Positions 1 through 5,925 of a stretch of DNA of 9,129 nt are shown here, piece by piece. Numbering within the stretch: position 1 is the stretch's first letter; each line of letters opens with the position of its first letter. Source of the DNA: Bacteroidales bacterium (GTDB lineage: Bacteria; Bacteroidota; Bacteroidia; Bacteroidales; VadinHA17); the NCBI GenBank assembly GCA_003162595.1, contig PMNJ01000008.1, forward strand, positions 1-9,129. Reading direction: 5' to 3'. The notes beneath the pieces were generated by a model. It was not told where the DNA came from. It saw nothing but the letters and a program-made list of their open reading frames with translations, and did no database searches. The position numbers and the translations under genes were made by a program.

Positions 1-518
1 TAATCAATTTTGGTAATCTTTCCTGATTGGTCGATAGTCACGATGTATGCTGATTTTGAATCAAAAAATTTGCCTCTGACAAAATACCATTTGTTGTCTA
101 TTTTAAGGTGTTCTTTATATTTTTTATTACTCCAATCGGGCGGTTTAATTTTATCAAGTGCTGTCTCAAATACCTTTGCATCTGATTCATCTTTTAATGA
201 AAAGTCACTTCGTATAGCTGGTAAAAGATCCATTATATTGAATTTAACCGGAAGATCTCCTTTAATAGTATATAAACCCACCACGTTATAAGTATATCCC
301 CCTTCTCCGTCTAAAAATCCTGCCTGTATTGAATATATCGCATCGGAAAATACTTTTGAGAGGGTATCTGAGACAATCTTTTTATTATCACTGGTATAGG
401 TTAATTTGGATTTAAAGTAATTATCGAAAATGAATTTCTCTTTTGTAGTAAGTTCCTGAGAAGCTGTTTTAAGGATAGGAAGGCAAATGATTGCCAATAC
501 AAAAATTAAGCGTTTCAT
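1..518 (-). CDS. Secreted protein of unknown function, C-terminus at or beyond window edge
   Basis: Reading the minus strand from an ATG at 518 gives 172 codons without a stop down to base 3; the last two bases read TA, so the gene either ends exactly at the edge or continues with Tyr. The N-terminus (MKRLIFVLAIICLPILKTAS) is a typical signal peptide: two basic residues, a hydrophobic stretch to about residue 16, and a likely cleavage near residues 19-21. There is no lipobox cysteine, so the product is probably periplasmic or exported rather than a lipoprotein. The mature part alternates charged and aromatic residues and ends in strand-like segments such as KWYFVRGKFF and AYIVTIDQSGKITKI. I do not recognise the family. 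The uninterrupted frame, the signal peptide and a promoter-like element upstream make it a real gene. The open frame on the opposite strand at 10-291 is its shadow. Confidence 0.8.
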   Translation of the reverse strand, partial: MKRLIFVLAIICLPILKTASQELTTKEKFIFDNYFKSKLTYTSDNKKIVSDTLSKVFSDAIYSIQAGFLDGEGGYTYNVVGLYTIKGDLPVKFNIMDLLPAIRSDFSLKDESDAKVFETALDKIKPPDWSNKKYKEHLKIDNKWYFVRGKFFDSKSAYIVTIDQSGKITKID

Positions 519-535
519 AGCAATTTGATTTTTAT

Positions 536-566
536 CTAAGATATTTTATTTAAAAACGAATTCCAA
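536..566 (-). promoter_or_regulatory. Candidate Bacteroidota-type promoter of the minus-strand secreted protein
   Basis: On the minus strand TTGG (563-566) is followed after 19 bases by TATCTTAG (536-543), one mismatch from the Bacteroidota -7 consensus TAnnTTTG. The box ends 17 bases before the ATG at 518, leaving a short leader. Such matches occur by chance in AT-rich DNA. Confidence 0.3.
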
Positions 567-668
567 TTAATTCCGAAAGATCTTTTCTAGGTAAAAAGGT
601 GTTCGGGTATGCTCTCTTTATGTTGCATATTGAAAATCTCATGTCTAAGGTATACAACATAAATTGCA

Positions 669-878
669 ACCCTCACTATTGATTAATGCGAGCCTCCGGC
701 ATCCAATTTTAATCGGCATTCGTGGGTTTGCATAAAGCAATATTTAATGACACAGCAAGGCCAAGCCTTACGGGTTATTGCATAAGCCTTGCTTTAGTCA
801 TTCAATTACCCCACTTCACATGCCGAAAATTGTCTGCTACTCGCGACGGCTCGCACTCGATTGAATTTGATGGAGGGT
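669..878. repeat. Long imperfect palindrome, GC-richer than its surroundings
   Basis: Nested complementary blocks occur in the correct mirrored order around a centre near 773: ACCCTC (669-674) with GAGGGT (873-878); TGCGAGCC (687-694) with GGCTCGCA (848-855); AATTTT (705-710) with AAAATT (826-831); CGGCAT (714-719) with ATGCCG (820-825); GTGGG (722-726) with CCCAC (810-814); AATGAC (746-751) with GTCATT (797-802); GCAAGGC (755-761) with GCCTTGC (786-792). One small order swap is visible: AATTTT lies outside CGGCAT on both arms, which is consistent with mirroring. The apex loop is about 24 bases. No open frame explains it. It may be a small non-autonomous mobile element, an interspersed repeat that folds as single-stranded DNA, or a structured RNA. 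The palindrome is directly visible; its class is not known. Confidence 0.7.
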
Positions 879-1001
879 ATTTAGGGAGCGATTTATAAGA
901 TAATTGATAGATGGCCTTTAGAAGAAGGTATTGGGAATTTGGTAAAAGAATTTTTTTTGATAAAATAAAATTGTATTAAACTTAAACAAGTCGTAATTTC
1001 A

Positions 1002-1157
1002 ATGTCTGATAATCAAATATTAGATAAATTAAAGAAAGTTGAATTAATCAAACATATTAAGGATTATTTCAATCACCAAATTATAAATTTAAATCTTAAA
1101 AATTATGAAGAACTTATTTTTCTTTTTTTTGATTATGGTTCTTTTTCTATTTTTTAG
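1002..1157 (+). CDS. Doubtful 51-residue open frame overlapping the lipoprotein start
   Basis: An ATG at 1002 opens 51 codons ending with TAG at 1155-1157. The first 30 residues (starting MSDNQILDKLKKVELIKHIK) are lysine-rich and look helical and protein-like. The last 17 codons overlap the start of the lipoprotein at 1105 in another frame and are only a shadow of its signal peptide (FLFF and similar). It could be a short leader peptide, the remnant of a decayed gene, or chance in AT-rich DNA. No family is recognised. Confidence 0.2.
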   Translation: MSDNQILDKLKKVELIKHIKDYFNHQIINLNLKNYEELIFLFFDYGSFSIF

Positions 1158-1707
1158 TTGTAAAAAAAGCGATAATAAATCTGATGATCCCGGACATGGT
1201 ATTGGTTATGAATACTGGGTAGGAGCTATTCCAAATTCATATTACGAATTTAACATTTTTGGTGAAAAAGGGTTGCAAGTAAAGGGGAAACCATTTATGG
1301 TATTAACTTATAACAGGACCACGGGAGATTATTTAGATTGTGAAATAGGATTAAGTGAAGTAACACAAACTAACATAACAACTCCGAGTGGGATTTGGGT
1401 GCCCCCAGATCCAACTCTTGATGCAAGTGTGATTGATTTTAAAGACAAGTTAGGTCTAAAGTCTCCTGTTGATCTTATGGTTGGATGGAACTCTACTTAT
1501 GATTCAACAAAAACCGCTATAACTAATGGTCTAAAGAATTTTTCTTTTCGAGCAAACTATTCCATTGGTTTTGGGGGTGGATATAATGAAGAATGGAAAT
1601 TTTCTTATGTATCTAATATAATGACTGGTGGTGTAAAGAATTTAGATATGAACAATTATATGGGTCGTGAATCGGAAAACAATGCATTCAATTTAATACC
1701 GAAATAA
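1105..1707 (+). CDS. Lipoprotein of unknown function, 200 residues
   Basis: The N-terminus is a lipoprotein signal: MKN, a Phe/Leu-rich hydrophobic core at residues 4-17, then FFSC with the lipidated cysteine at 19, followed by a Lys/Asp/Asn-rich linker to about residue 30. The mature part has several Trp, Tyr and Gly residues and ends with an aromatic segment around residues 147-168 (RANYSIGFGGGYNEEWKF) that suggests beta structure. I do not recognise a family or catalytic motif. The linker carries acidic residues but not directly in the CKDE-like form typical of Bacteroidota surface export, so the side of the outer membrane it faces is uncertain. It stands alone: about 590 bases separate it from the upstream gene and 386 from the next. 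The ATG at 1105 gives the complete signal peptide and is a clear start. Confidence 0.85.
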   Translation: MKNLFFFFLIMVLFLFFSCKKSDNKSDDPGHGIGYEYWVGAIPNSYYEFNIFGEKGLQVKGKPFMVLTYNRTTGDYLDCEIGLSEVTQTNITTPSGIWVPPDPTLDASVIDFKDKLGLKSPVDLMVGWNSTYDSTKTAITNGLKNFSFRANYSIGFGGGYNEEWKFSYVSNIMTGGVKNLDMNNYMGRESENNAFNLIPK

Positions 1708-2093
1708 GAAAGGATAATATTGAAGTTATATTTATTAAGTTTGGGTTATCGTCCATCTGGTTATAATATATTAATAATGTTTTGTTGTTAAGATGGTTGC
1801 GATTAATTAGTTGATCTTTTAAAATATACTTAACATTTAGATTATTAATAATTTGTGTGTTTATAGTTAAATTATAAAGTAGATAGTTGACCCCTCTTAA
1901 ATTTGACCTACCGTACCCTAAAACAGCACATTAAATAACAGATTCCTAATTGCAATTTATTTTAATACTCTATTGTAAAACATTAATTATGCAACTCAAT
2001 TACTTGGGGTTTTGGGAGGTGAAAAATATTATTGTTTTTAATCGTTCTAAGGTTTAATTTTGGTAGGAATATGAAAGTCACAATAAGACACAA
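1708..2093. other. 386-base intergenic region with possible insertion-sequence end remnant
   Basis: No gene seen. Around 1886-1925 there are two copies of TTGACC (1887-1892 and 1903-1908), 16 bases apart, in a C-rich patch (GTTGACCCCTCTTAAATTTG, then ACCTACCGTACCC). Paired motifs like these resemble the multiple terminal repeats of IS21-family elements, but no transposase remnant or second end is visible. The right part holds the promoter candidate for the propeller gene. The rest is plain AT-rich sequence. Confidence 0.45.
2032..2062 (+). promoter_or_regulatory. Candidate Bacteroidota-type promoter for the propeller lipoprotein
   Basis: TTG at 2032-2034 and TAATTTTG at 2055-2062 are separated by 20 bases. 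The second element matches the TAnnTTTG consensus exactly and the spacing lies within the known range. Transcription would start at about 2066-2069, giving a leader of about 25 bases to the ATG at 2094. This is the best promoter match in the window. Confidence 0.5.
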
Positions 2094-3080
2094 ATGGGGA
2101 ATTTGATAATTATATTGACAATTTTTCTCTTGATTACTGGATGCCATAAAGACGAACAAAATAAGTCTACCTGGATTACTCAACAAAGTGGAACAACTAG
2201 TCCTTTAAATGCGATATATTTCACTGATACTAATACAGGATATATTGTTGGTTATTATGGAACAATACTTAAAACCGTTAATGGTGGCACAACTTGGACT
2301 GCACAGACAAGTGGTACGCCTTATATTTTAACATCAGTTTTTTTCACTGATTCAAACATAGGTTATGCGGTTGGATGGTACGGAACAATATTAAAAACAA
2401 TAAATGGAGGTATAACATGGACTGCACTGACAAGTGGTGTATCTTTTGCTTTATATTCAGTTCATTTTACAGATGCAAATACAGGCTATGTTGTTATAGG
2501 TGATTCAGGAGGAGGAATATTAAAAACCGTCGATGGTGGAACAACATGGACAATACAAGATAGCGGAGCAACTGTACCTTTATATTCAATTTTTTTTACT
2601 GGAAACACGGTTTGTGCCGTTGGTTTTGAAATAATGTTAGAATCAAACAATGGAGATTGGGCAGTTCAAAACAATTATATTTATACAAATAGTAATCTAA
2701 ATTCTGTTTATTTCACCGACACCAATACGGGTTATAGTGTTGGTAGTGGCGGAACAATTCTTAATACAATAGACGGAGGTAAAACATGGAGAGCACAAAC
2801 CAGTGGAACAACGAATGATTTATATTCAGTTTATTTTTCTGATGTCAACACAGGTTATGCAGTCGGTGGTTCACTCATTTGGTCTGATTCAGGTATTGAC
2901 TTTGTAGGTAAACCTTACATTGGAACGATACTAAAAACAACTAACGGTGGAGCAACATGGACATCTCAATTAAGTGGCACAATTTATCGGTTATATTCAG
3001 TTTATTTTACCAATTTCAATACAGGCTATGCTGTTGGTGATGGGGGAACAATTTTAAAAACAATTACAAGTGGCGAATAG
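2094..3080 (+). CDS. Lipoprotein with seven Ycf48/BNR-like beta-propeller repeats
   Basis: A 328-residue protein. Residues 1-17 form a lipoprotein signal ending LITGC, with the lipidated Cys at 17. The following residues HKDE put a Lys and two acidic residues right behind the cysteine, as in the Bacteroidota lipoprotein export signal, so the protein is probably on the cell surface (inference). Seven repeats follow, starting at Trp 27, 68, 109, 152, 189, 232 and 289. Each has the pattern TW..Q.SG, then L.SVYFTD.NTGYAVG, then GTILKT..GG. This is the repeat seen in Ycf48/HCF136-type and sialidase-like propellers, which in Bacteroidota secreted proteins usually serve binding or scaffolding. The chain stops at the point where the next Trp strand would begin, so the first strand can close the ring. 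Repeat 4 lacks GTILKT and repeat 6 carries an insertion of about 15 residues. No sialidase active-site set and no type IX secretion tail are visible. The signal lacks basic residues before the core when started here; see the finding on the upstream ATG at 2071. Confidence 0.85.
   Translation: MGNLIIILTIFLLITGCHKDEQNKSTWITQQSGTTSPLNAIYFTDTNTGYIVGYYGTILKTVNGGTTWTAQTSGTPYILTSVFFTDSNIGYAVGWYGTILKTINGGITWTALTSGVSFALYSVHFTDANTGYVVIGDSGGGILKTVDGGTTWTIQDSGATVPLYSIFFTGNTVCAVGFEIMLESNNGDWAVQNNYIYTNSNLNSVYFTDTNTGYSVGSGGTILNTIDGGKTWRAQTSGTTNDLYSVYFSDVNTGYAVGGSLIWSDSGIDFVGKPYIGTILKTTNGGATWTSQLSGTIYRLYSVYFTNFNTGYAVGDGGTILKTITSGE
2172..3077 (+). repeat. Seven diverged in-frame tandem repeats coding for propeller blades
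   Basis: Units of about 111-171 bases begin at the codons for Trp 27, 68, 109, 152, 189, 232 and 289 of the lipoprotein. Recurrent DNA words are TATATTCAGTT, AATACAGG.TATG, GGAACAAT and ACATGGAC. The copies have diverged in sequence and length, so they look like old protein repeats rather than a recently expanded minisatellite. Confidence 0.7.
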
Positions 3081-3527
3081 TCAATTTTTATCTTAAAGGG
3101 GATCAAAAGCCAAATTATTAGCCAATTGCTAAAATATAGAACTAATTCTTCTGAAATAGTACTTGCAATTCACAACCCCAATTTCCCAAAATATTTATCA
3201 TACTGGCTATCAGTTATATAATGCATCATAAACCTCTCATTTCAGGTCATTTCTAGTGTGTTTCAACCACTTTCTATATCCTTATAGTATTCTGGAATTA
3301 TAAACCGCAACAATGCTTTAAATCGCTTAATAAGAAGCATTTAGACTATTTGTTGTAGTTGCACTATAGTATATCTATCTATATATCAGCATTATAAATA
3401 TTCAACATTGTAGCCTGAGATTTTGAGATACATAAGCTTAAATGATTATTAAACTTATTCACTTTGGGCTTTATTTAAGAATTAAGGCATAATTATTGAT
3501 TTAATAATATTGACTAAATTCGCATTT
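3081..3527 (+). other. 447-base intergenic region, little recognisable
   Basis: No gene or RNA recognised. An inverted repeat AATGCTT (3312-3318) with AAGCATT (3335-3341), 16-base loop, lies inside a weaker outer pair CAACAA (3308-3313) and TTGTTG (3350-3355). It is not followed by a T run. A weak -7-like box TAATATTG lies at 3505-3512 just before the regulator gene but has no TTG at the proper distance. Confidence 0.5.
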
Positions 3528-4232
3528 ATGAATTGCATTATATGTGCCAATAAAAATAGTAGCCAACTTCTTGAAGAATTTGTGGGAAAGTCTTCCTCTC
3601 TGAATCTTATCGGCACATTCATTGATTCAGGTTCAATCAGGGCCCAATTATCAAAAAGACAGGATATTGACCTTATCTTTCTTGATGTTGATATACCAGA
3701 AATGGACATCTTTAATTTTATCAATAGTTTCGACCATCAGGCAAACATAATAATTGTATCACCAGATGATAAGGATGCCCTTAAAGCATTCGAATTCAAT
3801 ATTGTTGATTATTTAATTAAACCTCTGACTTTTTCAAGATTCTGCAAAGCCGTTGATAAGGCAATACGGTATTATGCAAATAAGGAAGTCAGCAACAGCG
3901 ATGCTAATGAGATATTTATTAAAAAAGGATCAGCGTTAGTTAAACTGAAAATTAAAGATATCATATACGTTGAAGCTCTTGAGAATTATGTTATACTAAA
4001 CACTAAAAATGAAAAGTTTACAATTCATTTTACTATGAAGGCAATTGAGTATCAATTACCTTCTGGCACTTTTATCAGAGTACATCGATCATTTATTGTG
4101 AATATAAGTTTGATAAAGACTATAAAAGAAAATTCTCTTGATTTGATCATTGGAAATGAAGTTAGAGACATACCTATAGGCCAATCATATAGAGATCCAC
4201 TTCTAAATAGAATAAACATAATGGCCAGATAA
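3528..4232 (+). CDS. Orphan LytTR response regulator with degenerate receiver
   Basis: The start is placed at ATG 3528, because MNCIIC aligns with the usual receiver opening (M.CIIVDDE); the frame stays open 18 bases further to a TTG at 3510, which would only add an unneeded tail. The product has 234 residues. Receiver, about 1-117: the likely phosphoacceptor is Asp53 in LIFLDVDIPEM, the switch residue Ser78 in IIIVSPDD, and the conserved Lys98 in DYLIKP. The metal-binding acidic pair expected at residues 7-8 reads Ala-Asn (ICANK), so Mg-dependent phosphorylation is probably impaired or lost. LytTR DNA-binding domain, about 128-232: KKGSALVKLKIKDIIYVEA, ENYV.L, and the typical F.RVHRSFIVN..LI at 182-196. 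No histidine kinase is adjacent; the genes on either side are a propeller lipoprotein and a convergent SiaC-like gene. It is probably a transcription factor controlled by something other than ordinary phosphotransfer (inference). Confidence 0.9.
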   Translation: MNCIICANKNSSQLLEEFVGKSSSLNLIGTFIDSGSIRAQLSKRQDIDLIFLDVDIPEMDIFNFINSFDHQANIIIVSPDDKDALKAFEFNIVDYLIKPLTFSRFCKAVDKAIRYYANKEVSNSDANEIFIKKGSALVKLKIKDIIYVEALENYVILNTKNEKFTIHFTMKAIEYQLPSGTFIRVHRSFIVNISLIKTIKENSLDLIIGNEVRDIPIGQSYRDPLLNRINIMAR

Positions 4233-4234
4233 TA

Positions 4235-4256
4235 TCATCCTTTGAAAAAAGGGTGG
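4235..4256. terminator. GAAA-tetraloop hairpin between convergent genes, possible two-way terminator
   Basis: CATCCTTT (4236-4243), loop GAAA (4244-4247), AAAGGGTG (4248-4255). The stem has 8 pairs, one of them a G.T wobble, and can be extended by one further wobble pair. It starts 3 bases after the stop codon of the LytTR gene and lies about 40 bases beyond the stop of the minus-strand gene. No T run follows on either strand, so it is not a classic intrinsic terminator, but the position fits a shared 3'-end structure. Confidence 0.45.
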
Positions 4257-4295
4257 ATAACAGAACTTATCGTTAAATATATTTTTAGGGTAGAT

Positions 4296-4772
4296 TTAAG
4301 TTCGTGAATCGATAGGTTCGATAAATACCAATCTAGTTTTAATTATTTCTCCTCTGTCGTCTTTTGCATATAGTTTTATGCCAATACTTGTTGTTGCATC
4401 GTGAAAAATATCTGTTATTGGAGAAAACGCATCAGAAATATCCTCAAATTCATTCAATTCATTAAATTCTTCAACCGGAAAATATAAGTGTATAATTAAA
4501 ACATATTCAGGTATCTTAATCCGGTTAAGGACTTTAAGCATTTTTGCCAGATATATTGATGATGCTGTATTAAAATACTCCAGGTCGAGTCTTAAATTGG
4601 TAGTTGGATTAGCTTGTAAAATATATTCTGCTACCCAATTCAATACAGGTTCATATAATTTGGTAGCATTTTCAGGAATTGACTTGCCATAAAATAAAAG
4701 ATCACCCGTCAATTGATTTAAATCAATCTGTGGAGTTTTTGGAGTCTGTTCAATAATCAATTCATTCATCAT
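4296..4772 (-). CDS. SiaC-like (DUF1987) phospho-switch protein
   Basis: A 158-residue cytoplasmic protein without signal peptide or membrane segment. The family signature is clear: LIIEQTPKTPQIDL (5-18), TGDLLFYGKSIPENA (22-36), Y-x-PVLNWV-x-EYI (40-51) and the core LEYFNTASSIYLAKML (64-79). Thr69 in FNTASS corresponds to the threonine phosphorylated in Pseudomonas aeruginosa SiaC (Thr68 there; numbering from the second Met here also gives 68). In that system SiaB phosphorylates and SiaA dephosphorylates the residue, and unphosphorylated SiaC activates the diguanylate cyclase SiaD. None of these partners is in the window. The C-terminal part after about residue 105 is longer than and unlike the usual family ending, with a strand-rich tail (SIGIKLYAKDD, IKTRLVFIEP). 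Two tandem ATGs (4772 and 4769) are equally possible starts. It converges with the LytTR gene, so the two are not one operon. Confidence 0.85.
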   Translation of the reverse strand: MMNELIIEQTPKTPQIDLNQLTGDLLFYGKSIPENATKLYEPVLNWVAEYILQANPTTNLRLDLEYFNTASSIYLAKMLKVLNRIKIPEYVLIIHLYFPVEEFNELNEFEDISDAFSPITDIFHDATTSIGIKLYAKDDRGEIIKTRLVFIEPIDSRT

Positions 4773-5304
4773 ATGATTTTTCAGGGACCTTTAATTTGCA
4801 ACGATAAGGTTTCATCAAAGAATATAACAAATTTAAAGCTATTCTTATTACATTAATTGAGCTTAGTCAAAAAAGAAAGCGCGATTATCAAATAATCTGT
4901 TCTTTCGTGTATAATTCCAAGGACTCTTTGATATTTATTATTAATTGGTCAAATTAAATCGGTAATCCGGGACAAATCATTTAACTCTTTGTTTTAAGAT
5001 TGTATATGTTAGATCAATGTGTTGATTTATAATGCTTATGTGACTGATGGAGCTGTGCATTAAAATGATCAACCTAGTTAACATGAGGAAAGAGACTGTC
5101 AGATATAAAAAATGACATAACGATATTTCACAGGCGTATGATTTTTATTTGAATTTTAATAACGAAATAAACGAGTTAGGCAACATAACAAAAGAACACT
5201 GCCTGACCCTGGCCAAAGCTTGTTTAAAAAATATTTGACAAATCTAATTTTTGGGTGTAACTTACTTAAGTTTTTTAAATTCCAGATAATAAAAACTTAA
5301 TCCC
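4773..5304. other. 532-base intergenic region between divergent genes
   Basis: No convincing gene. From left to right: the promoter candidate of the SiaC-like gene; a dyad at 4875-4906 (GAAAG with CTTTC outside, GATTAT-CAA-ATAATC inside, unpaired bases between); a 22-codon ATG frame at 5047-5115 (MELCIKMINLVNMRKETVRY, then KK) too short to judge; and a hairpin GTTAGGCA (5175-5182) with TGCCTGAC (5200-5207), 17-base loop, one wobble. A loose -7-like TAATTTTTG at 5245-5253 may serve the following lipoprotein. Confidence 0.5.
4799..4831 (-). promoter_or_regulatory. Candidate promoter of the SiaC-like gene
   Basis: On the minus strand TTTG (4828-4831) is followed after 21 bases by TATCGTTG (4799-4806), one mismatch from TAnnTTTG. 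The box ends 26 bases before the ATG at 4772, leaving a leader of about 20 bases. Plausible but unproven. Confidence 0.35.
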
Positions 5305-5739
5305 ATGAAAAAGTTAATCTTCTTAAGCTTGATTATCCTCATTAGTTTGAGTTGTTCTCAAAAGGGGCCTAATTTTCCACAGGGTGCATGGAAACAGTAT
5401 AGTTCTGAGCATTATGTGGATGGGAAATTAGCCAAGAAAGATATTGTTAAGTACGACAACAGGAAGATGTTCTCGGAAAAAAATTGGGCATTTGTATGGA
5501 AGATTCAGACAGATACAATGACATATTATAATTATGGTGCTGGAACATATACACTTAAAGGAAAAGATTATGCAGAGACTATCGATTTCCATGTGGCTAA
5601 AGAATATGAAGGACAAACACTTAAGATGTCCCTTGAATTAGTAAATGATACTCTTGTTCAAGCTTGGAATCCCATAGATTCAACTGGCAAACCAAGTACA
5701 AAAATCAGATATGTTGACAAATATTCTCATCTGAAATAA
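5305..5739 (+). CDS. Small lipoprotein, possibly lipocalin-like
   Basis: A 144-residue protein. Residues 1-17 form a lipoprotein signal (MKK, hydrophobic core, SLSC) with the lipidated Cys at 17. The next residues, SQKGPNF, lack the acidic residues of the surface-export signal, so it probably stays on the inner face of the outer membrane (inference). The mature part begins with PQGAWKQYSSEHYVDGK and continues as alternating short strands: KYDNRKMFSEKNWAFVW, then GAGTYTLKGKDYAETIDF, then GQTLKMSLELVNDTLVQAW. The order 'G.W...S....DGK', a measured-value strand, 'G.GTY.L.G..Y.E.I.F' and 'G......L....DT' resembles lipocalin-like or DUF4488-type small Bacteroidota proteins; I see the resemblance but cannot test it. 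Its ligand or role is unknown. It stands alone, with more than 490 bases free on each side. Confidence 0.8.
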   Translation: MKKLIFLSLIILISLSCSQKGPNFPQGAWKQYSSEHYVDGKLAKKDIVKYDNRKMFSEKNWAFVWKIQTDTMTYYNYGAGTYTLKGKDYAETIDFHVAKEYEGQTLKMSLELVNDTLVQAWNPIDSTGKPSTKIRYVDKYSHLK

Positions 5740-5847
5740 ATTTCAAATTTATCTCAAAGAAATACTTTTTTAAAATACCGTTGCCTAATACCGAAACCAG
5801 AATCATAAACTTGTCACGGTTTTTGCAGGGCTATGATCCATCTCTTA

Positions 5848-5902
5848 AGTAACTACTTTTTGAAAGCATTGAAATTTAAGGTTTTAAGTAGTTACTCTTT
5901 TT
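5848..5902 (+). terminator. Terminator-like inverted repeat after the small lipoprotein gene
   Basis: AGTAACTACTT (5848-5858) and AAGTAGTTACT (5886-5896) form a perfect 11-pair stem with a 27-base loop, followed by C and five T (5898-5902). The stem is AT-rich and the loop long, so as a terminator it would be weak. It lies about 110 bases after the stop codon at 5739. Confidence 0.35.
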
Positions 5903-5925
5903 GGGGCCATATGTATCCATACTGA

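Larger units (their letters stand above)
519..1104. other. 586-base intergenic region with palindromic repeat block
   Basis: No convincing gene. Bases 617-663 hold an inverted repeat (TTTATGTTGCATA against TATACAACATAAA, one mismatch, 21-base spacer). Bases 669-878 hold a long GC-richer imperfect palindrome, listed separately. After it the DNA is AT-rich again. A short open stretch at about 885-965 reads coding-like (contains RWPLEEGIGNLVKEF) but has no start and ends at TAA. A 51-codon ATG frame starts at 1002 and runs into the next gene. Confidence 0.6.

Noticed and set aside
10..291. 93-codon plus-strand open frame
   Set aside because: It lies antisense to the minus-strand secreted protein, which has a clean signal peptide and a longer open frame; the plus frame has no recognisable protein features.
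1983..2186. 67-codon minus-strand open frame
   Set aside because: It overlaps the promoter and signal peptide of the propeller lipoprotein on the other strand and reads as low-complexity, Ile/Leu/Asn-rich sequence.
2172..3077. CRISPR array or recent minisatellite
   Set aside because: The repetition is in frame, diverged and of varying unit length, and codes for propeller blades.
3510..3527. TTG start six codons upstream for the orphan LytTR regulator
   Set aside because: The ATG at 3528 gives the canonical receiver start directly at the first strand; the extra residues MTKFAF add nothing to the fold.
3482..3724. 80-codon minus-strand open frame
   Set aside because: It is the antisense shadow of the LytTR receiver, whose motifs are unmistakable.
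5040..5190. Complete integron attC site ending at GTTAGGC (5175)
   Set aside because: No convincing RYYYAAC half lies 60-140 bases upstream with paired inner boxes, so only a half-site resemblance remains and is reported as a low-interest finding.
5428..5616. 62-codon minus-strand open frame
   Set aside because: Antisense to the small lipoprotein; rich in Cys and Ile, with no family features.
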